Assembly (NCBI GenBank): GCA_958299035.1
Contig: CATQJL010000223.1
Coordinates: forward strand, 1,606,359-1,670,358
DNA length: 64,000 bases
Reading direction: 5' to 3'
From: Cylicocyclus nassatus
Taxonomy: Eukaryota > Nematoda > Chromadorea > Rhabditida > Strongylidae
The first letter of the stretch is position 1; each line of letters begins with the position of its first letter. The translations under genes were made by a program, and so were the position numbers. Under the pieces are notes generated by a model that did no database searches, was not told the origin of the DNA, and saw only the letters and a program-made list of their open reading frames with translations. This document shows positions 23,585 through 35,500 of the stretch, one piece after another.

Positions 23585-26500
23585 GTTTGTAGAAAAAGGT
23601 TCCGTGCGATTTTGCGTACTTCTTAGAAACTTCGACATCATATAAAAATATGATTTCTCGAACAGTCTCATATTCTTCGACTAGATTGGTATACATTCGA
23701 CCCAAAAGGTAAAGAATGCTTTATATCTATTTTCACGCATAAAAAGATAGTCAGTTAGCTTAGCCAACTTATGTGATTCGATTCAAAATGGTAAAAAGCA
23801 AGCATTTTTTGTTCAGAAATAACATAGCCTGGAGATTCAAAGATTCTGAAATATGTGATTTGATGCTTGACATTTGCCGTAAATTTCCCATACAAAACTC
23901 ATGGAATGAGATCGATGAACTTCTTTTATACAAAAAATTATGGAGACATATACGCAAGTAATTCACGGACGTTAAACAGATTCTGGATGCAAGTTTTGAA
24001 TTTAGAGGTTTTTTCCCAAAATTGCCACTCATAGAATTCTATATTTCTGTTTTTTTTTTCTGAAAGCTTGATCTTCAAAAAAGAAATTTTTTCCTCGAGA
24101 AAAGCATTAATTACTAACTTCATATATTTTTGGAAAACTAACAATCCACTACATCTGACTAATCTCGTGATTAGACTATAACGCCATAACATCTACCGTG
24201 CCCGGATCAATTTATTGATCGATTGCTTTAGCTACATATAAGCTCAAAGCTTTATTTTCGATGAAAGCAAAAGCATAGAGTTTAACGAATGGTTATCCAT
24301 CTGAAGGTCAGTACTGTAGAGATGTCAATTAATCAATCAATCACTCTTCTTTCGCAAAATAGGGAAGTACAGGCAATGTGTATGTGTGCTAACGGGTGTT
24401 CGCTGGAAACTGTTCAAAAAAGTCCACGATGTTTATCAATTTTCGGTGCTGGTGTAAAATGTCCTACTTTTAGCGCTGACTCAACCGATCTGCACTTGCA
24501 TGAAATCAGTGTGCTTTGTGACGGAAAAGACGATTGCTATCAAAATCCAGCTATGCACGACGAAAGTTTTCCGTATTGTGGTAAGTTTCATAAATATATG
24601 AGAGAAGATCGTATAAAAAATGAGAAGATTTGTAACTCCGCTGAAATTTCGGTGCCTGGGGAGAATAAGGTTTTGACAAATGTATAAATTTGTTCTAGCG
24701 GGACCACCCTAGGTGGCAGCGAAAATGGCAAAAAGGCGGCAGTCAAATTTGAAGAGAGCTGGGTGAAGGGGGGGGGGTATGATGAATTATCCACATATGT
24801 GTACTCTTATGCACAGAGCATTGGGAGTTGATTTCTTTTCTCGCACTATTTGCACAAAATATACGCCCTAATTTCTCTGGTGGTTCGTTCAAGAGTTTGT
24901 GCCATTTGTAGAGCTGGCTTTAACTCAAATTTACAGTATAGAAAGAATCACCGATCGCTCTTCGTCACTGTAGGATACGCTAAAAACTTCATGTATGTGG
25001 TGACATTATGAAAAAATTGCCGTTTCAAAATTTAAAAAAAAGTGAATATTCGTGTAATAGAGTTTTCCTGAACACTGAGTTGAATACTCAGTTGTGTAGA
25101 AGATTGCGAAGCTTTCTAAATGGTGTAACCGCCCTTTTTAGGGACATTAAAAACAGCCGCTACTGCCTACCTCTAACTCTGCATGACTTTCAGATAACAC
25201 ATCATGATAAGTTGCAAGCTTCACATTTGGAATCAGCAATTCTAATTAGCCCAGTGTGAAACTTTTCAGGCTGCTTTATTTCCTTTCTGAGGCAAAATAG
25301 ACCTTTAGTGGCTCAAAACTCCCTTTAAAATTTCTATATATATATGTATATATATATATATATAGACAAGTGTCTGTGAAAATTACCCATATTGTCTCGA
25401 GACTTCACCTCACCCATCATCGCCGACACCACCCCGCATAGGAAGGCGACCCTCTCCCCCCCCCTCTCCCCCCCCCCCCCCAACGCGTACTTCGTAATTG
25501 TCTGAGTAGATTACTCGGTAACATCGTTGACTAATTACCATGGGCTAACTGAGTAACTCAGGGTCAAGAGGCAAATTTTCTCATTTTGTAGACGAGGAAA
25601 AGTGCGAAAACGGGAACTGTGGGCTAGTGGAACGTTATTGAGACGAAATTGACCAAAAGTCCACGCTTGAAGACCTCGAGGACACATTTTTTTTCAATTT
25701 TTTGCTGGGACTGAATTCATATTTTTTTAAGAATATTGTGGACAACTATTTTTCATTGGTCTTCATTAACATCCTGACGCATCATGTTGTGAAAAAATTG
25801 AAACGGGTCCGATGGTACTACAGATAATGATGTGCATGAACATGAGTCACGATTCACAAAAATATTTGGAACAAAATATGATTCAAAATACAAAATCAAG
25901 ATTGAACCCAGACAGAAGTTTGAATGACCCCTTTTCCGCTTATAAAGGTGATCACTTTCACTCTTAACTGCTTATACCAACTTGAAAAAAAAGGTTTCTT
26001 CGGTTGTGAAACTTATATTCTACTAGCTTGCTTACCCGACTCCGCCCGGCACTGTCAAAACACTTTGATAAAGGTCCTACCTACCCTTGTACAACCTTTC
26101 CCATACTACATGCCAATCCTCTATTCCCACTGTGTAAGATCAGCATGCTCACTCACCCCCCCCCCCGTGTGCCAACTCCCAGCCTCGTAGCTCGAATTTT
26201 GCAAAAAAAATCGATTAAACCGATAAAAGTAATGGATAATTTCAAAGACTAATATTGTATTCGTAATCAGCATGCTCGATTACCTACTTGTGCCAACTCC
26301 CAGCTCCGTAGCTCAAACTTTGCAAAAAGATAAAAATCGATAAATTCGATATGGATCGATGACAAAAAGTGGCCTATGACACCCGCCCCACCCCGAAGTG
26401 TATGTGTGCCAAGTTTGGTCCGGATCGGAAATGGAGATGGGAAGAGGGGGGGGGGGGGGGAGCAAATGAGTTTCACAATAGAGAATTTTGTACTTTCGCA

Positions 26501-29500
26501 TTCATTTATTTGTATATGGTTCTTGGTGTATTAGTCGTTTTTACGCAGTCTTGGTCTCAGAAGTCTTTCACGACGATTTTCTATGTCCTTTGACCGCAGC
26601 ATATGATTTTTTGTACTGCTCTCAAGAAGTCAAACTTTTTGCACCGAAAAATGTCTTTCCTTCGGATATGAATCACACTCTAGTTTCTAGGGTAAAAAGA
26701 AACGAAGGCTGCGAAATTTTTGATATAAAATCGTTTTTTGCGATCAGTTTCTGTTCTTCTTGCTTTGAATTTCTATCTTCAAATTTGAGAAGACATTACA
26801 GGAGAGGAGCTCATTAAAAATAAAAAAATAATGCTAACTTTCCAAGATTTTTTGAGGGGAAAAACTTTCAAAGTCACCTACAGTCATAAAAGGTAAGTCA
26901 TGAAACTGTGCAAGTAACTCATTTCTATTTGTGAACGATTACAATAATCTTCTTTTACAATTTCAAATAATGTGAAAAAATTTTCATTTCAAAATCTGGA
27001 GTCATGATGCTGCAATTACTTTGAAAGCGTTCCAATATTCTCTCTCCACCGCCTCCCTTTGAAAAAACCTCTAGGATCGCCATTGTAAGTAAGTCGATTC
27101 CCGTTATTCCTTTGAGATATTACGTAATCACGAGAATCACACCACAAATCATCACTAGCATCACCATGTGATCCGTACCGATCGTTAAAAACGCTTCCTT
27201 TCTCCATATATAGCACGAAGACAGCGTTACTGGCCATAACCCAGTTACCGCATCTCTCGTTTTGAGAACATTTTAAAGCTACTTGGTATACGCAGATACT
27301 CTTATATACTCAAACGCACATACAAGCAACAAATTGATCCGATATTTTTGGCTAGTAGCGCTAGTCAGGTGAACGCTACCTATGACTCTCGCGGGGGGGG
27401 GGGAGTGTGCAATTGGATGGGGATCAAATACGGGTCATATACGTTTAGTGGGACATTTCACAGATTAGATTGGGCGGTTGGAGTTGGATATCAGGGCGAG
27501 AATGGATAGATAGTACGTGAAAATTGGATTTAAAAAATGCTTTCATCATGAAAGATATTCCTAGGAGAAAATTCCTAGGAGAAACGGGCACTTGTGGACC
27601 GCTTGCCCATAGCAGCCGTTAATGAGCGGCTGTGATTGGTCAGCGCTGCGACAGTAATTGGTTAAGTAAGAGCCGGATTGCCATCAGGAACATAGACTGT
27701 CAGATAGCTGAAAATCTCCAGAAAAAAAATCACCTCCTATTTCACAAAGGAAAGTCGCAAAAAAGGGCTATTTACAAAATAGCCGAATTTCAAACTCGCA
27801 AACTCACAACTCGCACGATTTTCTGAAATTCCTGCATTGGTGAACACTTACAGCAAATTGTTTGTTTTTTCTTTCAAAATTACCTCTACCATAAGTGAAG
27901 AAAACATCTGTCATTCCTCAGAGCGGAAGTGCAACTCAACGTGTAACGATCGAGGAGCATGTCTATATGATGGCGAAAAACCACAATGTTACTGTAATTC
28001 GGGATTCTCAGGGCCTACATGCGAAATCGTTGGTAAGTTGGCTGATCAAATAAATTACTATAATTTCAATTCTTCAGAAATCTGGCACAACTTAAGAAAT
28101 TCGAATTCTCCTATCAAAAACTTTTTAGAAAAAATTTCATAGAGAACAAACCGCAGGAGAACATTAAGTGCCAGCAGTATAGGCGTAGTATTCAAATAAA
28201 TCCCGGAATTCTTCATGGCGTCGCAACGTATCTCCAAGTCTTTGAAACTGGACGGAAAAAACTTCAATGAAACTTCTTCGGACAGACATTTGTTGGCCTA
28301 GCCCGACAGGGAACTGAATTACCACAGAAAATCAAAATTGAGTACGTTGATTCAGACAAAAATGAATGCCAAGACAAGCCCTGCCATTGGTTGGCGCATT
28401 GCCAAAACACAGTCGGCTCCTACGAATGTGCTTGCTTTCCCGGATTCCATGGAGATGGTTACCAATGTGCGGGTAAGCAGATCATTCATTCGCTCGAATT
28501 TTCTCCGGGCAATTATTCTTATTCTCTACCAATTCTTTCGGGCAAACTCCTAGAATGTGAGCATGTTCTGTTTGTGCAAAATTTATGTATGTCTCGACAT
28601 ATCGCCAACACAGATTTGGCAATAGCCTTGGCGGCTAACGTCAACACACTTAACTGGCCAAAGCGGCTGAGGACAAAAAATCTCAAGTGGGGACCATTGT
28701 TGCGCTTCGATTGCACTAATCAACGAGGGTTGCGAGGGTCTAAGGTCAAATTCCTTTTCAATGTGCTGTGCACCACATGTCTTGACACTCTAACCGAGAG
28801 TTTAGGGCAATTGCCGAGGGTAGGCTAGTGAAATAAATGTAAGCATTAGTCGTTGGTGCCTGAGGAGTTCTTGGTGAAAAGACATATGTAGACAAGCCCC
28901 GCATTGACTGAACAAAAGACTAGTTAACAAAAGTTTACAACAAGTTAAAGAACTTTGATTTTAAGAACTCTCAGGGTAGAGGAGTACGGGAAAATTGGGA
29001 AAGAGACAGGAGATTATTCTTTGGTGAATTTATATTCAACAAAACGATGCTACTACTGATACTTAGGGTTCTCTTGATCTTGTTTATACAGATTTTAAAT
29101 TTACTCAAAATTTGCGCATCAGTAATAAAGTACCTATAGAAAAATTTCACGGAAAAAGGCTTTTGAAAATCTCTTAACAGTGGAAAGCGTGACTGTGCTC
29201 TTGTATGATTTCATATTTTTTATGTCTTGCCAAATACATAAGCCCTGTTGAGTATGTCAAACCTATGCCACATCCAATTTTGCCTAAGGCCCGCCCTTCT
29301 TTGGCTACATATGATTGAGTTGTTCTTTTTGTATTGCTTTGACCACAAAAATCAAAAAAATTTAAAAAGTGTTGTCTCTTTTCATAAACCTACACATACT
29401 TGCATCTCTCATGACTCATGCTAACATTTAAATTCGGTTCGAGCATCGCTCTAACCTTGGATTCTCGGTCAGGTGTTCGACCTTTATCCTCAATTACCTG

Positions 29501-32500
29501 TACTATAAGTGCTGTCTAAGATGTTTTGTTTGAACTTTGCCTGTTTTTTTTTCAAAACGAAGGACGTGGGACCATACTCGGCTGTATTGCTATAACTTTA
29601 AAACTGTTTTGCAAAACGATTAGTATTGGTTTTGCAAAAGAACTTTTCTAAGATCGCCGCCATGTAGCCTTCTTTGGCGGCAATTTCCTGTCGCCAACGT
29701 TTCTAATGAGGCCCAGATGCTAAAAAAGGCCGGTTGGTACCTGCCGGAAAAAAGTTTTGGTCTGAGAATGCGAACCATAGTGCGGCGGAAGAAGCTCTAG
29801 TTAAGGTGCGAGAAAGTCCCGCAAATGTTGAGCAATGTACATAATTGTTGCTCTCGTCTACTCATTCTCATATTTAATACGAGAAAACTGCCAAAAAAAT
29901 AGGGAACTGATGAACGAGACAGTTAGCAACGCTCGATTGTCCGGGTGCGGTAAAAACTTACCGAAAAGCCGGAAAACTCTTTCGATTTGCAGATATCGAC
30001 GAGTGCTCCATGAGCAGTTATAGCTGCCCGGAAAACTCAGTTTGCGTCAATCTACCCGGAACATATTTTTGTAATTGTACGGAAGGATTTGCTCCCAAGG
30101 TAACGAAGATCACCTTTGTCGTCCATGTGCATTCTGTGGATATCCATTGCATTGCGAAAAATTCCAGGGCCTTCCACTTGAGAAATGTGCTGATATCAAT
30201 GAATGCGAAATGAATCTTCACAATTGCGGAGCTAGTCAAATGTGCCAGAATACGGTGAGAGTGATGCTTATTTTGGCGTTGAAGCCAAGGGCGCATCATA
30301 AATCAACTTTTATCGATTTCACTTTATTGATTGCTTGACTTGAGTGGAATAGAACGCTTAAGCTAATGCGATTACGAGATTTTTTGCCGATCGAACGCGA
30401 CAGACTTAGCCTGGTTTTCGCGACTCATGTACCACAGAGAAACCTAATGCTATGTTGAGTAAAGGGGCGGAATCGTAGTCATTTTCACGATCTAAATATA
30501 AATTCTATCGATTCATCCCCAGGTTGGTGGATTCACTTGTGTGGATCGTTGTTCGGAAGGTTATCAATACGTTGACGGAGAATGTGTGGATGTTGACGAA
30601 TGTCGTCAAGATGGTATTTGCGATCGTCGAGCTGAGTGTATCAACACCCCAGGTGGATATGAATGCAAATGTGATGCTGGATTGACTGGAGATGGAAAAC
30701 ATTGCACACGTAAGCGGCGATTTAGTTGTTGATTTTATCGATTTTTTTTTGCAATTCACTCATTTTAGCTATTACGGACTGTAGTCAACAAGAAGATATA
30801 TGCGATCGTCATGCATTCTGTATAAAGTCGCTGAAGCTGTGTATCTGTCAGACCGGTTATGTTGGCGACGGAATCACTTGTAATGGTGGGTGAAGATTGA
30901 ATCAAAGGTCAACTTCTACCGTAACTGCTGTTAAAAATTTTTTTTGAAATCTTATGAAGTATAGGAACCTAAAAAGGTAAAATAGTAAAGAGTAAATCCT
31001 TCAACTATCTAAATTACGATTACGATTCAATTACGCGTATAAATGCACAAAAATGAGAGAGATACGGTGAGATAAGTTGAGATCCCTTTAATCTAAACGG
31101 ACTAAGATTGAGATACGTTAACAATTATGGTAGCAACCAACCTAGAAAATCAAAAAAATTAAGAGTTCTGGAGGTTGGGGATTCCTCTTCGATGCTCATA
31201 CAGGGTATAATTGTAGGACTCAAACCCGCTCGTACAATATATGTTAGCCATTAGTGTAGTTAATTGCCCAAAAACATTTGGAATATGCGAATCAACTAAG
31301 GCTCAGAACTTCTTATTTATCCTTAATTTGCGCGATGACACATCCCAATCTTAAAACGCTTTAGAGCATCTTACTCAATAAGGTTCCTCAAATTCCTACG
31401 TCCATGACCGAGCGATCACATTGATGAGATAATTTGCACTAGGCAAAGATTGCGAAAAGCGATTATACCAGCGACTTGTAAGAGATTGTACATTGCAATC
31501 AAGCTAACCCTGGTGTCCTATAAAAAGTTCATATCGGGTAAGGTTACATGCAGATTAGGAACGGCTTTACATCGAAAGAAGGCTAAGAAGAATTCGCGCT
31601 GTGCAAACATAAAAACAGACGGGAAATGTGTGTTCTTTCTGATTTATGTGTTTGTTTGTTGTTAATTTCTGCTTCTCAAAGGTGAGCATAAGTATTTATA
31701 ATGATTCGCACTGGAAGAAAAGAAGGGTTTGCCTCAATATGACATTGATGATTTTTGATTCTTGGTAGAATATCTAGAAAGAGTAAGGTTTGCCCTTTCT
31801 GAATCGTATTTTCCCAAGCAGATTCACAGAGTCTGGACGAAATTATGAAATTTTGAAAAGCTTTGGTGCAAGACTGTCCCAACCTATCAAATTTGTTAGA
31901 TGTTACTTACATTTCGTTGTGTACATTACGTTTTCTGGAATTTGTTGAAGCGAAATAAGAGATTTTCTTTGCAGACGTGAACGAATGTGCTTCGATGGAA
32001 AATCCTTGCGAAAATCAAGAAGGAAATCGTTGTGTGAACATCAAAGGCGGTTATATTTGTTGCGATAAGGATGTTGATGATGATAGATGCATTCGAGGTA
32101 ACAACAACCCTTTTCTTTGTTGCGAGTTTTCATTTATAATTTATCCACTCTAGACAAAGGTGCATTCTGTGCTGGAGGTTGCGGTCTGCATGCCGTATGC
32201 TTCAATCAAACTTGCCAATGTATGGAAGGCTTCGTGGGAAATCCTCATACTCGATGCATAGGTGGGAGGCTTTTTCCCATTGTCTTCCAAAACAACTCAC
32301 AAGAGGGGTCACGATGCCCAAGTGGCCGATCACCGCAAACTGCAGGCTTAGTGAGAGCTTGGAATGCTAATTAGATATCCGCTGTCCCTATCTGCGGAGC
32401 GCCTTCGGGAAAGAAGTTATGAACATTTTTAAGGTGAAAAAATGAGTTAATAGCTAGGATAGAATCAATCGTAACAGCCCTGCTAGACCTCAAATAAAGC

Positions 32501-35500
32501 AGCGGCAAGTATCAAGATACTCCATACGAACTCCTTTTGTCTAGTAAATCCTATCAGTACTTTCTATTTCTTTACTCTACATCTATAAAGGCCATAACTA
32601 TTGATTTTATGCCTGCCGTTAGTTCATTATTTCGCCCAAAAAATGCTCATAACTTCTTCCCAAAGCACTCTACAGATACGGAAAGCGAATTTGGAAACAC
32701 CGTTGCAAGCTCTCACAACGGTTTGCAGTTTGTAGCGATCGGCCACTTCGAGTTCGTGATCCTCCCTTGTCAGGCCTTTCCCATACGTGTTTTTTGAAGA
32801 TGTCAATGAATGCGAATCGAATGATATGTGCGCTGGTGTGGGACAATGGTGTGTCAACAAAATGGGCGGTCATATTTGTTGTTCATCAGATAGCAAAGAG
32901 CCGGAATGTCAGGTAATCCTACAAAGAGTGTTTTTCTTTTCATGGGAAATGGGAGACATCAGGACTCATATCCACGAAAGTCCATAATGGAGGAAAATGG
33001 ACTTACTTAGTCCATTTTATTCGTTCGCGTTAGAAAGTGGTCGAAATCGGCTCTCGCTTGCGATATCCAAAATTTTCCATCCCATCGTAGCCGCGAGGCA
33101 AAGCGGCGAAATGAAAATGATTCAACCTTACTTCAGCTATCGCTCGCGGATGATGACGTCAAAAGTCCATTTTAAAATGGGGCAAAATGGAGTTCACCTA
33201 CATGTTCATTCTCTCTTACTTTTCTGATAAGCCCAATTTACTCCCAGCAGCCAGATGTGCTGGGACTAAGCCCATTTTTGACCTTTTTCCCCATTTTGGA
33301 CTCCAATTTTTTGCGAGTGTGTTTTTTGGTCTATTTTAGGGTTATGTACCAAAGGAAAAAGTTAAAGCTTTTTTTGTAAGAGCTTGAAAATGAACTTTTT
33401 TAAGAGATGCATAGAACACATGGAAATTTTAAAATAAGCTTTGGTTTTAAGGTATTTTATATATTCTTGCTTATCTGCTCGAAAATAGCCCATAGGAGGT
33501 CCTCAAAATGAAAACGACTTTTCGTATAAAATAGAGAAATAACAGTTGGTTAACCTACGTGAGAAAGCGCAGCTATATATGCTCATACATGTTTTCCAAT
33601 CTTTAGTAACACCTTATATACACACAAAGTTATTACAGGTAACACTGGAATTTTTTTCAGCAAAGCTGTTTTTGACTAGCTTTTTCCGTTTCAAGAGTGA
33701 AATTCCTCATTAATTCATTCTAAAAGCTGTATCTCAGGTCATGAAGTACGATCTCCTCCGCCTTTATAGCGCCTTCATTTCTCGACTCTTTGCCAAGATA
33801 CTTTTCATTTTCATTAACCTCGCAAGCTGCAAATATATTCAACAATGACCAATAAAAGAGATTTGAATCTATACCCCTGAGCCTACTCTGATACTACTAA
33901 CGGCGTCATCGTTGTTACAGTGTGATCCATTACTTTCCTATTTTACTCGCAGCAATGAGGTGAAGTGGCCTAAGCCCATTTTTGACATTTTGCACATTTT
34001 TGATTACGATTTTTATAGGAGGTTTTCCATAGCCCACTTTAGGATGATAGGTAAACGGATAAGGTCTGACTGCTAGAAGGCCTGAAATAGGTGTTCAATC
34101 CAAACTTAACAAAACACTTCAAAAATCATGGAGAAGGGTTGCATTTATTTATTTATCCGAACAAAGTTAATCAAGTCAATGCGAATGCAATTTAAAAAAT
34201 TCGCTTGAATTCTAAATCATCAAATCCTAAAATAAATTCTGAAAAAAATCCTAATTGCTTGTAATATGAAAAGAGGAGGTTTGTGATTTACGATAATTAT
34301 ACAGATGCTATTTATCGTTGACATCTCGGAAAAGGGCTTCAAAGACGGCGCTTCAGAATTCGGAATTTTGGTTTGAATGCAAGAGTTATTGGGGTGCCGC
34401 TAGCTGACTGTAATGAATCTGTAGAGAACTGACAGATAGATATAAAGAGATAGATATAACGAAAAGATTTGGATATGCTGAAACATTAGTGCTGAAAGAA
34501 AAAAAAGCTGAAGTAGTACATTTGCGAAGTCATCTTTTGCAAATTCGTAGTTTTTCCAATTCAGAAAACTCTTTGGGTTGTAGTGCAGTGCAAGTTTTCC
34601 TATGAGATTAGCATTTTGAATCACAGATTGCAGTGCGAGTCCAGCCAAAGTTTGCTCTCTGCGGAAAGCTCTACATACGAATTTGATCCAATGCAGTTTC
34701 ATAGAATTCTTGAAAAGCGAAGGCTCGGATTTTACATGAATTTTAGTTTTGGGAGTAATTTAGATGCATAGTCATCGATAATAAATGACATTTTATGGGG
34801 TGTAACGAAGTAAGAAAGAATAGAATATCAACGTATTTGATATTGTAATGTTAGGTCAGCTTAGTCAGATATCGACCACTTGACGAAGATGAGTTTGCAA
34901 GAGTGAGCAAGCAGGTTGAGACAAGTTGAAGAAAGGTTTGTTGAAGCATTTTTGTATGGAATAAATGATTTCGCGGAAGCGATGTCTTATCGCACCGCAT
35001 GGACTAAGTCCATTTTATTCGCATTTCATTTGCGAAAAGCCCATTTTTAAATGGACTTTCGTGGATATCATTCCAGGTCTGATTTCGTGAGCTTGTGAAG
35101 CTTCAAAAAATCGCCTAAAAAGACAAGTTGCTTCAGCTTGATAATCAAATCTGCTCATGTGAAAGATCACTATCAACAGCTTTTTTCGACTTTCTTTTTC
35201 GAGTTTGTGTTTTCAGGGCGTTCACATCTTCAAAACGAACGATGGCGAAGTTATGCTGAAGTACAACGAAACAGGAGACGGACTATTCGTTCAACATCAC
35301 GCCAGCTCTTCAGCCCGAAACATCTCGGGTGGCACTTTCATAACCAAGCAAGGATTCCTCAAAGGCGAAGGATTATTCCCTAGCGTAAACGTAAACAGGA
35401 AAAATGGTAAAGACACCTCTAACTATCCTCATCCCCTTTTCTTCAAAAAATTGATTTTGCAGAACTAATGTGCACTTCTTACTGTCCGGGACACTCAGAA

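Larger units (their letters stand above)
24581..27921. other. Intron 2 (3.3 kb)
   Basis: Contains a decayed mariner-like copy, G/C tracts, a (TA)n microsatellite (about 25,337-25,365), the interspersed repeat at about 26 kb, and an unexplained 73-codon minus-strand ORF at 27016-27237. Confidence 0.75.

Noticed and set aside
29570..29830. GC-richer patch in intron 4 as a transposase fragment
   Set aside because: The reverse-strand reading is interrupted by stops and no transposase signature was recognised.
30100..30167. Cys-rich reading (CRPCAFCGYPLHC) as coding
   Set aside because: It needs a frameshift and would put five extra cysteines in a cbEGF. A GT-AG intron removes it and restores the canonical module.
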